A stretch of DNA of 64,000 bases from Pseudotabrizicola sediminis (lineage in GTDB: Bacteria > Pseudomonadota > Alphaproteobacteria > Rhodobacterales > Rhodobacteraceae): positions 248,001-312,000 of the forward strand of contig NZ_RPEM01000003.1 of NCBI RefSeq assembly GCF_004745575.1. The letters are read 5' to 3'. The notes under the pieces were generated by a model, which worked only from the letters and a program-made list of their open reading frames with translations, searched no databases and was not told the origin of the DNA. Position 1 is the stretch's first letter; each line of letters opens with the position of its first letter. Of the stretch, positions 55,899 to 63,444 are shown piece after piece. The position numbers were made by a program, and so were the translations under genes.

Positions 55899-56972
55899 CT
55901 AGGCCGCCGTGTCATGCCGCAGGATCGCCACCTCTGAAGATGACAGGTTACGCCGGGCATAGTCACCATAGCTGGCGGGGTTCACCGCAATCTCTGGCAA
56001 AACCGCCATCAACGCCCGGCGCTGGTCCGGGTCGATGGTATCGAGCGCGGTGTTTGATGGGTGGAAACTCTCAGTCTCCATGCCGTTGGCCCAGACAATG
56101 TTGTGCCGGTCCAGCAGGATGTGGATATACCTCACCTCGCGCAGCCCATGATCAATGCAGATCGTGACATCGTTCATCAGATCCTCGGCCTTGACCAGCA
56201 CCTCGTGCGCATTGAACAGCGCCCGCGCCGCAGGCCCGTTCAGCACCATCCGGTGCTGGGGCGACACCACCAGATCGCCGTCAGGCCGGTCAAGCCCCAG
56301 CGCGCCGGAGCGGAACCGCACGGGGCGCAGATGCGGCATGGCGTAGAGCCGCGCGCCGCTCATCCGGCGGCTGCCGGTCCACAGGATATCTTGTGGGCCA
56401 TTGTCCTTGGTCAGGATGCGGTCGCCGGGGCGCAGATCCTGAATCAGCCGTGTCCCGCCCGGCGTGGCAATGCGGGTGTCGGGCGTGAAGCAAATCACCC
56501 CGCCCGCCACCCGTGCCCCCGCACCCGAGTGGGTCCGGTCGATCGCGGTGCGCACCACCCACAGATCCTGCCCCGGCGGCGGCAGATCGCCGACGAACAT
56601 CAGCAGCCGCGCGCCAGTGTCGGGCACCGGCAGAACCGTCACCGACCAGCTTTGATGGCCATCGGTGACGATGAACCCCTGATCGGGCGCCTCATCCTCA
56701 TCCTCTTTCACCGCACCCGTGCCGACCGTATCGCCCGTCACGGCGACGCCGATCAGGCGCCGCACCATTTTCGCAGCCCGCCTGCGAATGTCCGCACTCC
56801 CCTCGGCCCCCTCCAACAAAAGCATCCCGCCCTGACCATCCACGCAGACAGGCTGACCGAACCAGCGCCACGAGGCACCAACGGCAAGACTGTCCAGCGG
56901 GGCGGTGCCCAAGCCGTCAATTTCTGTCTGTGACCAGGAGATTACGAACGTGCCTCTGGAGCCCGTTCCCAT
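55899..56972 (-). CDS. Hint (Hedgehog/intein-type) domain protein
   Basis: This is a 357-aa protein. Residues 1-150 form an uncharacterised beta-rich N-terminal region. The Hint module starts at about 160 with VICFTPDTRIATPGGTRLIQDLRPGDRILTKDNGPQDILW (Cys nucleophile and block A) and continues with DLVVSPQHRMVLNGP (block-B-like H), LFNAHEVLVKAEDLMND and IVWANGMETESFHPSN. Such Hint_2 proteins are abundant in Rhodobacterales; self-cleavage has been proposed but the role is unclear. ATG 56972. A perfect CtrA box lies 58 bp upstream. Confidence 0.85.
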   Translation of the reverse strand: MGTGSRGTFVISWSQTEIDGLGTAPLDSLAVGASWRWFGQPVCVDGQGGMLLLEGAEGSADIRRRAAKMVRRLIGVAVTGDTVGTGAVKEDEDEAPDQGFIVTDGHQSWSVTVLPVPDTGARLLMFVGDLPPPGQDLWVVRTAIDRTHSGAGARVAGGVICFTPDTRIATPGGTRLIQDLRPGDRILTKDNGPQDILWTGSRRMSGARLYAMPHLRPVRFRSGALGLDRPDGDLVVSPQHRMVLNGPAARALFNAHEVLVKAEDLMNDVTICIDHGLREVRYIHILLDRHNIVWANGMETESFHPSNTALDTIDPDQRRALMAVLPEIAVNPASYGDYARRNLSSSEVAILRHDTAA

Positions 56973-57029
56973 GCCTGTCCCTATTTTCGTCTGCTCGTGT
57001 TTTTATTGTCGAAACGCTGACACTTTTTA

Positions 57030-57044
57030 TTAACGAAACGTTAA
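57030..57044 (-). promoter_or_regulatory. CtrA box, perfect TTAA-N7-TTAA
   Basis: TTAA-CGAAACG-TTAA is also a 6-bp inverted repeat (TTAACG/CGTTAA). It lies 58 bp upstream of the Hint-protein ATG in an AT-rich patch (56990-57050) that contrasts with the GC-rich surroundings and matches the position of a CtrA-activated promoter. Confidence 0.6.
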
Positions 57045-57133
57045 CAAGGTGGAACCGATCTGGCTATGGCCCAGGCGCAACAGTCGGGCAGGAAGTGTGC
57101 GACATGTGCGGAAAACACAACGGGTTGATGACG

Positions 57134-58144
57134 CTACTTGCCAAAATGCGAGAATCGATAGGGTGAAATCCCGTATTTGACTCGGAAAGACTTGGAAAAA
57201 TGCGAGCTGCTGGCATAGCCGCAGGCAATCGCCACTTCGGTCACGCTCATGTCGGTTTCGGCCAGCAGGGCACGGCCATGTTGCAACCGCAGATCGTTCA
57301 TGTAACGCACCGGGGTCACCCCCATGTAGCGGCTGAACAGCCGCTCGATCTGGCGGCGCGACAGCTTCAGCCGTGCTGCGCAGGCGTCAAGATCGAACGG
57401 CTCCTCGATCCGCGCCTCAAGAAATGCCACCGCCTCGATCAGCTTTTCATGCCGGGTGCCCAGCCGGGCGGCCAGCGAAGTGGTCTGCTCATCCGCCTCG
57501 CGCCGCCGCTGGGTCAGCAGGCACATGTTCATCACCTCCTGGCTGAGCGCGATGCCAAAGCGGTCGTGGATGATCTCCAGCATCAGATCCGCGGCTGCCA
57601 CGCCGCCGGCGCAGGTGACGATCCGGTCGTCGATGCAAAACACCTGCCGCGTGGCATCCAGATCGGGAAAAGTCTCGGCAAAGCCGGTCAGGTTTTCCCA
57701 ATGCAGGGTGAACCGCCGTCCCTTGAGGATGCCCGCGCGTGCGAGTGCATAGGCTCCGGTGCATAACCCCCCCACCACGCGGCCACGTCGCCACAGCCCG
57801 CGCAGCCAGTCGGCCAGTGCCGCCGACGTCTGGTGTTCGGGTTCAACCCCCGAACAGACCAGCACCACGCCTTCGGGCTGCGTCGCCCCAAACGCGCCAT
57901 CCACCATGATCGGCACCCCATTGGAACAGGGCACCGCATGCCCGTCCACCGACAGGGTCTGCCAATGGAACAGCGCCTGCCCAGTCAACTGGTTGGCGAT
58001 GCGCAACGGTTCGATGGCCGAGGCAAAGGCCAGCATGGTGAACTTCGGCAGCAAGACAAAGCTGACCGGCACCGGGCCAGACACGGCGGGCAGGCCCACA
58101 TGGGCCACCCCCTTGGCAATAAAGCGCGTTGCGTCATCGGTCAT
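57134..58144 (-). CDS. GlxA-family AraC-type transcriptional regulator
   Basis: This is a 336-aa protein. Its N-terminal DJ-1/PfpI-like (class-I glutamine amidotransferase) domain (about 25-190) has VSFVLLPKFTMLAFASAIEPLRIANQL and GGLCTGAYALARAGILKGRR. Its C-terminal AraC helix-turn-helix pair (about 230-330) has LKLSRRQIERLFSRYMGVTPVRYMNDLRLQHGRALL and VTEVAIACGYASSSHFSKSFRVKYGISP. Relatives (GbdR, CdhR) sense glycine-betaine or carnitine derivatives. ATG 58144 follows AAGGGG. Target genes are not evident nearby. Confidence 0.9.
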   Translation of the reverse strand: MTDDATRFIAKGVAHVGLPAVSGPVPVSFVLLPKFTMLAFASAIEPLRIANQLTGQALFHWQTLSVDGHAVPCSNGVPIMVDGAFGATQPEGVVLVCSGVEPEHQTSAALADWLRGLWRRGRVVGGLCTGAYALARAGILKGRRFTLHWENLTGFAETFPDLDATRQVFCIDDRIVTCAGGVAAADLMLEIIHDRFGIALSQEVMNMCLLTQRRREADEQTTSLAARLGTRHEKLIEAVAFLEARIEEPFDLDACAARLKLSRRQIERLFSRYMGVTPVRYMNDLRLQHGRALLAETDMSVTEVAIACGYASSSHFSKSFRVKYGISPYRFSHFGK

Positions 58145-58284
58145 CTGCGGCCCCTTTGTCGCATCTTTCTGCCACCAACCTTGGCTCTGCGCCAGAGACC
58201 ACAGCGTGCCATCTCTGCCTGCCCCGTTGCAGCCCCGGCGCGGCTCGGCTACGGTCACGCGACCCTGACGCGAGGAGCAAAAAC

Positions 58285-59193
58285 ATGTCGAAATCCCTGT
58301 TGAGCCTTGGCGAATGCATGGTCGAGATGTCGCCCACCGCCACGGGGGACTACGCACGCGGCTTTGCGGGCGATACCTTCAACACCGCCTGGTATGCCCG
58401 CCGCCTGCTGCCCGCAGACTGGTCTGTGGCATATGGGTCTTGCATCGGCACCGATACTGTGTCGGATGAAATGTCGGCCTTCATGGCAGGTGAAGGGATC
58501 GACACCACCGCCCTGCGCCGCCTTCCCGACCGCACCGTGGGCCTGTACATGATCAGCCTGCGCGACGGCGAGCGCAGCTTTTCCTACTGGCGCGGGCAGT
58601 CGGCAGCAAAGCTGCTGGCCGATGATCCGGCGTGGCTGGACGCCACGCTGCAACGGCGCGACATCATTCATTTCTCGGCGATCACGCTTGCGATCCTGTC
58701 ACGGGACCACCGCATTGCGTTCTGCGCGGCGCTCGGCCGCGCGCGGGTAACGGGCAGCGTAATCGCCTTCGACACCAACCTGCGCCCGCGCCTTTGGGAG
58801 GACACGGAGGCGATGCGCGCGGGCGTGATGCTGGGAGCGTCAGTCGCCGATATCGTGCTGCCATCGTTTGACGAAGAAACCGGCCTCTGGGGCGACGCAA
58901 CCGCCGCAGACACCATCGCGCGCTACAGCACCGCGGGGGCAAAGCGCGTGGTGGTCAAGGATGGCGGCGGCCCCGTCACCCTGTGGTCCGCTGGCCATGG
59001 CACCCGTCAGCATACCGCTACAAAGGTAGAGCAGATCGTCGATACCACAGCTGCGGGCGACAGCTTTGCCGGGGGGTTCCTTGCGCATCTGGCCATCGGC
59101 CGGACAGAGGATCAGGCCGCACAGGCCGCCATGGCGTTGGCGGCACAGGTCATTCAGGCGCGTGGTGCACTGGTGCCGTCGATCTTTGCCTGA
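58285..59193 (+). CDS. kdgK: PfkB-family sugar kinase, probable 2-dehydro-3-deoxygluconokinase
   Basis: This is a 302-aa ribokinase-family enzyme. The N-terminal LSLGECMVEMSPTATGDYARGFAGDTFNTAWYARRLLP is the KdgK-type substrate-binding opening (G-D-T-x-N-x-A-x-x-x-x-R). The C-terminal PfkB signature is VDTTAAGDSFAGGFLA, with catalytic Asp in AAGDSF. It phosphorylates KDG in Entner-Doudoroff or uronate catabolism. No other uronate gene is nearby. ATG 58285 follows CGAGGAG. Divergent from the GlxA-type gene. Confidence 0.88.
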   Translation: MSKSLLSLGECMVEMSPTATGDYARGFAGDTFNTAWYARRLLPADWSVAYGSCIGTDTVSDEMSAFMAGEGIDTTALRRLPDRTVGLYMISLRDGERSFSYWRGQSAAKLLADDPAWLDATLQRRDIIHFSAITLAILSRDHRIAFCAALGRARVTGSVIAFDTNLRPRLWEDTEAMRAGVMLGASVADIVLPSFDEETGLWGDATAADTIARYSTAGAKRVVVKDGGGPVTLWSAGHGTRQHTATKVEQIVDTTAAGDSFAGGFLAHLAIGRTEDQAAQAAMALAAQVIQARGALVPSIFA

Positions 59194-59206
59194 ACAACCG
59201 CCGCCA

Positions 59207-59833
59207 CTACCAGCGCAATGCGCGGTGCGCGATCAGCGCTGACACGGCAGAAACGCCCAGAATGGCAGTGCCATACCATGTAACGTAGAACAGCGGGCTG
59301 TCTTCGGTGCAATGCAGCGCATAAACCGCCGCCGCCAGCCCTCCGCCTGCCAGCCCTGCCACCGCCCCGGCCAACACAGGCCGCACCGGCGCGCCCTGAC
59401 GCAAGGTGGCCAGCACCGCGGCAGTGGGCAGCACCGCCAGCAGCGGGATCGTGGTCAGGCAGCCCACCATGGTCTTGCCGACAATCGCCATCTGCCGGCC
59501 CTCTGCAGGCATCGCGACAAAGGCCCAGAGCCACAGCCCCACCGCCCCCAGTGCCACCGCCGCCAGCGGCCACAGCCGCACCACCGCCCCCGGGTGCGCC
59601 AGCCGCACCACAGCCCAAAGTGCCCCGGCCCCCAACCCAAGGCTCAGTACAATGCGCATCGCCGACACCGGGTCTTGCAAGGCCACACCCAAATCGGCGC
59701 GCAGGCCCAACCGGCTCCACAACGCCACAAACCCAAGTGCCAGCGCAGGCAACAGCCAGATCAGCCGCCCCTGCGGTGCAGGACCAACAACGGTATCGCC
59801 CGCCATGGCCCGGATCAGATCATCCGTCTTCAT
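59207..59833 (-). CDS. nrsF: NrsF-type (DUF1109) anti-sigma factor
   Basis: This is a 208-aa inner-membrane protein with six predicted helices starting at about residue 24. The motifs VGKTMVGCLTTIPLLAVLP and YALHCTEDSPLFYVTWYG place conserved cysteines near the periplasmic face, the region by which Caulobacter NrsF is thought to sense its signal. The short cytosolic N-terminus MKTDDLIRAMAGD is the DUF1109 start. It overlaps the sigma gene by 4 bp (ATGA), the standard regulator arrangement. Confidence 0.9.
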   Translation of the reverse strand: MKTDDLIRAMAGDTVVGPAPQGRLIWLLPALALGFVALWSRLGLRADLGVALQDPVSAMRIVLSLGLGAGALWAVVRLAHPGAVVRLWPLAAVALGAVGLWLWAFVAMPAEGRQMAIVGKTMVGCLTTIPLLAVLPTAAVLATLRQGAPVRPVLAGAVAGLAGGGLAAAVYALHCTEDSPLFYVTWYGTAILGVSAVSALIAHRALRW

Positions 59834-60375
59834 TCCACATGCCTTTTCCGCAGGACCGCCAGCTGCTTGAACGCCCGGTGCAGGGCCACGCGCACCGCCC
59901 CCTCAGACATGTCCAGCTTTGCTCCGGCCTCTGCCATTGTATCGCCCTCTACCCCCACTTGCCGCACCAGCCGCGCCGCACGCGGGTCAAGCATCCCGAT
60001 CATCTTGTCGATATCCGCTCCTTGCGTCGGGTCCACCCCGGTCTCGGCCGGCAGGACATCGGCAAAATCCTCGATCGGCAGATCAATCCGCCGCCCCCGC
60101 GCGCGGAACGCATCGACCACCTTGTAACGCGTGATCGCATAAAGCCAGGGCCGCACCGGGGTGCCGACCTGCCAGGTGTGCCGCTTCAGATGCAGCGCTA
60201 GGAGCACCTCTTGCAGCACATCCTCGCATCCCGCCTCGCCCAGGGCCGCACCACGCGCCCGCACCACGCCGCGCAAAACCGGAGTCACCGCGCGCAGAAA
60301 ATGCGCATAGGCCCGGCTGTCGCCTTCCAGCGCAGCCGTCAGCAGCAGACCCCAGTCATCTGTCTTGTGCGTCAT
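59830..60375 (-). CDS. ECF sigma factor (SigF/NrsF type)
   Basis: This is a 181-aa RNA polymerase sigma factor. Region 2 is at about 25-95 (EDVLQEVLLALHLKRHTWQVGTPVRPWLYAITRYKVVDAFRARGRR). Region 4 is at about 120-175 (LDPRAARLVRQVGVEGDTMAEAGAKLDMSEGAVRVALHRAFKQL). It pairs with the DUF1109 anti-sigma gene, as sigF-nrsF does in Caulobacter, where chromate and other oxidative stress activate it. ATG 60375; a GTG one codon earlier is possible. A GTAAC-type promoter lies just upstream. Confidence 0.92.
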   Translation of the reverse strand: MTHKTDDWGLLLTAALEGDSRAYAHFLRAVTPVLRGVVRARGAALGEAGCEDVLQEVLLALHLKRHTWQVGTPVRPWLYAITRYKVVDAFRARGRRIDLPIEDFADVLPAETGVDPTQGADIDKMIGMLDPRAARLVRQVGVEGDTMAEAGAKLDMSEGAVRVALHRAFKQLAVLRKRHVE

Positions 60376-60388
60376 CACTGTTGTCCAT

Positions 60389-60414
60389 TACGCGGGCCGG
60401 CATGGCTTTGTTAC
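60389..60414 (-). promoter_or_regulatory. Candidate ECF promoter (GTAACA-N16-CGTA)
   Basis: GTAACA (60409-60414) and CGTA (60389-60392) on the minus strand with 16-bp spacing resemble the GTAACC-N16-CGAA motif I recall for Caulobacter SigF. It would place the transcript start only a few bases before the sigma-factor ATG, giving a very short leader. Motif evidence only. Confidence 0.4.
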
Positions 60415-60633
60415 AGCGGATTTCCATCCAATTGTCACGCCCCACCGTGCGCTATGACAGGGCCATCGGACGAAAACCGTTCTCCGGACAGATCGCCTAA
60501 AAAGTAATCGAGAACGTGCATTTATGATGACAAGACAGGCAAACTTATGGCCAACTGCGCCAAAGCCACTGCCGCGCATGGACAGCGGCCCCGGCTTTGT
60601 CACCCTGTCACAAAATCAACATGGGAGTGAAAG

Positions 60634-61641
60634 ATGTTCCGCCACGCCGCCGCCAGTTTTGCCGCCACCCTGATGATCGGGTCTGCCGCGACTGCCCAGA
60701 CCGAGATGCCCTTCGCGCTGGACTGGAAATTCGAAGGACCCGCCGCGCCCTATTTCGTGGCGCTGGACAAAGGCTATTTCGAAGCCGAGGGCCTGACGGT
60801 GGAGATCGCCGAAGGTGCCGGCTCGCTGGACGCGATCCCGAAGGTGGCGACAGGGGCCTATCCGGTCGGCTTTGCCGATATCAACAGCCTGATGAAATTC
60901 CTTGATCAGAACCCCGGTGCCCCCGTCACAGCGGTGATGATGATCTATGACAAGCCGCCCTTTGCAATGGTGGGCCGCAAATCGCTGGGCATCAACGCGC
61001 CGGGGGATATTGCGGGCAAGGTGCTGGGCGCGCCCCCGCCGGATGGGGCATGGGCGCAGTTCCCGATCTTTGCGGCCGAGAATGGCATCGACATGGCGTC
61101 GGTAACCGTCGAACCCGTGGGCTTTCCGGTGCGCGAACCGATGCTCGCCGAAGGCAAGGTCGCGGCCGTCACCGGGTTCAGCTTCACCTCCAGCTTGAAC
61201 GTCAAGCGCCTTGGCGTGCCCGAAGATGACATCTCGGTCATCCTGATGGCCGACCATGGCGTGGCGCTGTATGGCAATGCGGTGATCGTCAACACCGACT
61301 TTGCAAGCGCCAACCCTGAAGCCGTCACCGGCTTTTTGCGCGCCGTGGCAATGGGCTGGAAAGACACCGTGGCCGACCCCGATACCGCCATCGCCAGCCT
61401 GATCACCCGCAACCCCGCCGCAGATGCGGCCCTGGAAGGCGAGCGTCTGGCCCTGTCGATCCGCGACAATGTGATGACCGACTGGGTCATGGCCAACGGC
61501 CTTGGCAACATCGACGCCGCCCGGATGGAAAAGGCGATCGAGCAGACCAAATCGGTTTACACCTTCACCAACGCCCCCGATGCCGCGCTTTACTTTACAC
61601 CGACCTATCTGCCCACCGATGGCAGCCTGTCGATGAACTAA
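60634..61641 (+). CDS. ABC transporter substrate-binding protein (NMT1/SsuA/ThiY type)
   Basis: This is a 335-aa periplasmic protein with a signal peptide (MFRHAAASFAATLMIGSAATAQ, cleaved after ATA or AQT). The mature start EMPFALDWKFEGPAAPYFVALDKGYFEAEGLTVEIAEGAGS is the NMT1/THI5-like opening shared by SsuA, TauA and ThiY. VGFADINSLMKF and TTGF-like loops line the ligand cleft. Candidate ligands include a pyrimidine, nitrile or amide, as an amidase adjoins. First gene of the import operon; GGGAGTG precedes the ATG. Confidence 0.88.
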   Translation: MFRHAAASFAATLMIGSAATAQTEMPFALDWKFEGPAAPYFVALDKGYFEAEGLTVEIAEGAGSLDAIPKVATGAYPVGFADINSLMKFLDQNPGAPVTAVMMIYDKPPFAMVGRKSLGINAPGDIAGKVLGAPPPDGAWAQFPIFAAENGIDMASVTVEPVGFPVREPMLAEGKVAAVTGFSFTSSLNVKRLGVPEDDISVILMADHGVALYGNAVIVNTDFASANPEAVTGFLRAVAMGWKDTVADPDTAIASLITRNPAADAALEGERLALSIRDNVMTDWVMANGLGNIDAARMEKAIEQTKSVYTFTNAPDAALYFTPTYLPTDGSLSMN

Positions 61642-61647
61642 GGCGCC

Positions 61648-61672
61648 CGCCGCCCGGGCAAACCGGGCGGCG
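61648..61672 (+). promoter_or_regulatory. Intercistronic hairpin overlapping the ATPase ribosome site
   Basis: CGCCGCCCGG (61648-61657) and CCGGGCGGCG (61663-61672) form a perfect 10-bp stem with a 5-base loop, 6 bp after the binding-protein stop. No T tract follows. The only purine-rich candidate ribosome site for the next ATG (GGGCGG at 61665-61670) is inside the 3' arm. Confidence 0.6.
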
Positions 61673-61678
61673 CACCAC

Positions 61679-62467
61679 ATGGCAAACCTCATTGACATCA
61701 AGGGCGTCACCCACGCCTACCGCACCAAATCCGGCCTGCTGCCGGTGCTGGACAATCTAAACATTGCCGTACCCGAAGGCGAGTTCGCTGCTGTTGTCGG
61801 CCCGTCGGGCTGCGGCAAATCCACCCTCACCCGTCTGGTCGCGGGATTGATGAAGCCCGATCAGGGCGAGGTGTGGCTGCACGGCGAACGCGTCACCAGC
61901 CCGCGCAAGACCGTTGGCATGGCGTTTCAGAACCCGGTGCTGCTGGAATGGCGCAGCATCCTTGAAAACGTGATCCTGCCCTTGGAAATCGTCGCCCCCC
62001 GCATGCCCCAACAGGACCGCGAGGCGCGCGCCATGCATCTGCTGGAGATGGTCGGGCTGAAAGGGTTCGAGGGCAAACGCCCCAGCGAGCTTTCGGGCGG
62101 CATGCGCCAGCGCGCCAGCCTGTGCCGCGCCATCGTGCACAAGCCCGATGTGCTGATCATGGACGAACCCTTTGGCGCGCTGGACAATTTCACCCGCGAA
62201 GATCTGTGGCAAACCATGCGCGACCTGCGCGCGGCTGAACCCTTCACCTGCGTGCTGATCACCCACGACCTGCGCGAAAGCGTCTTCTTGGGCGATCAGG
62301 TCTTTGTGTTGTCGGGTCGCCCTGCGCGCACCCAGATGGTGCTGGATGTCGATCTGCCTGCCGACCGGACGCTCGACATCCTGTATCAGCCAAAGGCACA
62401 AGAGATGCTGCACACACTGCGCGATCAGATCCGCATTGCGCAAGGCCGCGACGGGGACGCCCATTGA
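61679..62467 (+). CDS. ABC transporter ATP-binding protein (SsuB/TauB type)
   Basis: This 262-aa cytosolic ATPase of the importer has Walker A GPSGCGKST, Q-loop MAFQNPVLLEWRSILENV (the W-R after the Q-loop is typical of the nitrate/sulfonate/taurine group), signature LSGGMRQRASLCRAI, Walker B VLIMDEPFGALD and H-loop LITHDLRESV. Its TGA overlaps the permease ATG (TGATG). Confidence 0.93.
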   Translation: MANLIDIKGVTHAYRTKSGLLPVLDNLNIAVPEGEFAAVVGPSGCGKSTLTRLVAGLMKPDQGEVWLHGERVTSPRKTVGMAFQNPVLLEWRSILENVILPLEIVAPRMPQQDREARAMHLLEMVGLKGFEGKRPSELSGGMRQRASLCRAIVHKPDVLIMDEPFGALDNFTREDLWQTMRDLRAAEPFTCVLITHDLRESVFLGDQVFVLSGRPARTQMVLDVDLPADRTLDILYQPKAQEMLHTLRDQIRIAQGRDGDAH

Positions 62468-63231
62468 TGGAAACGCTGCAGAAAATCGCCGTGCCCATCC
62501 TCGCCGTTGTCCTGTTCCTGCTGGCGTGGGAGGCGCTGGTCTGGGTCAACGACTGGCCCAATTACAAGATGGCCTCGCCCTCTGACCTGCCGCCGGCGTT
62601 CTGGAAATTCCGCTGGCTTTTTCTGGAGATGGGCTGGCAAACCTTGTGGCGCACCGTGTTGGGCCTTGTCCTTGCCGTGCTGTTTGGCACGATGATCGGC
62701 ATGATCATGGGCTTTTCGCGCATCGCCCGCGACGGGCTTTACCCGCTGCTCGTAGGGTTCAACGCGATTCCAAAGGCCACACTGGTGCCGGTGATCAGCC
62801 TGATTTTCATCGGCCAGCATGATTTCAACACCGTGCTGATGGCGTTTCTGATCAGTTTTTTCCCGATTGCCGTCTCGGTCGGCATCGGCCTGTCCACGTT
62901 GGAACCGGAATATCGCGATATCCTGCGCAGCCTTGGCGCCTCCCGCCTGACCATCTTTCGCAAGATTGCCCTGCCAAAGACCCTGCCGGAGTTTTTTGGG
63001 GCGCTGAAGGTGTCGGTCACGCTGGCCTTTATCGGCACCAATCTGGTCGAGATTGTCGCCCCGCACGGGAGGGGCCTGGGCGCTCTGTTCAAGTCAGGCG
63101 AAACCAATGGCGACTACCCGCTGATGTTCGCGGTGCTGATCGCGCTCGCGGCCCTTGGCATCCTGCTGTACTACGCGGTGCTGGTGCTGGAACGCATCTT
63201 TGCCGGCTGGGCCGAGCGCCCGCAAAGCTGA
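62467..63231 (+). CDS. ABC transporter permease (SsuC/TauC type)
   Basis: This 254-aa inner-membrane protein has about six helices. TLWRTVLGLVLAVLFGTMIGMIMGFSRI begins the transporter core and the EAA-like loop is YRDILRSLGASRLTIFRKIALPKTLPEFFGALK. ATG 62467 shares its A with the ATPase TGA; a TTG three bases earlier is less likely. It completes the binding protein-ATPase-permease set; a convergent pair of genes follows. Confidence 0.92.
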   Translation: METLQKIAVPILAVVLFLLAWEALVWVNDWPNYKMASPSDLPPAFWKFRWLFLEMGWQTLWRTVLGLVLAVLFGTMIGMIMGFSRIARDGLYPLLVGFNAIPKATLVPVISLIFIGQHDFNTVLMAFLISFFPIAVSVGIGLSTLEPEYRDILRSLGASRLTIFRKIALPKTLPEFFGALKVSVTLAFIGTNLVEIVAPHGRGLGALFKSGETNGDYPLMFAVLIALAALGILLYYAVLVLERIFAGWAERPQS

Positions 63232-63282
63232 CGCGTCGATCTGACCGGGGCGCTGCAACCCGCCCCGGTCAGCCGTGTCGGT

Positions 63283-63444
63283 TCAGCGGTGCTTGCCGCG
63301 CAGGTTCTGGATCAGATCCCAGCCCGCCAGAGCCACGGTGACGCTGACCACACCGATCAGGTCCAGCCGGGGCACATGCCACACCAGTATCCCCAGGAAC
63401 CCAAGGAAGACTGCAAACGCAAACAGCGCCATCACATTGTTCAT
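63283..63444 (-). CDS. 53-aa small membrane protein
   Basis: A short frame from ATG 63444 to TGA 63283 encodes MNNVMALFAFAVFLGFLG followed by one more hydrophobic stretch (DLIGVVSVTVALAGWDLI) and a basic tail NLRGKHR. Its ATG overlaps the amidase TGA (ATGA) and GGAGG lies 9 bp upstream, so coupled translation is likely. It resembles the small membrane proteins often placed beside Rhodobacterales transport operons; function unknown. Confidence 0.65.
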   Translation of the reverse strand: MNNVMALFAFAVFLGFLGILVWHVPRLDLIGVVSVTVALAGWDLIQNLRGKHR

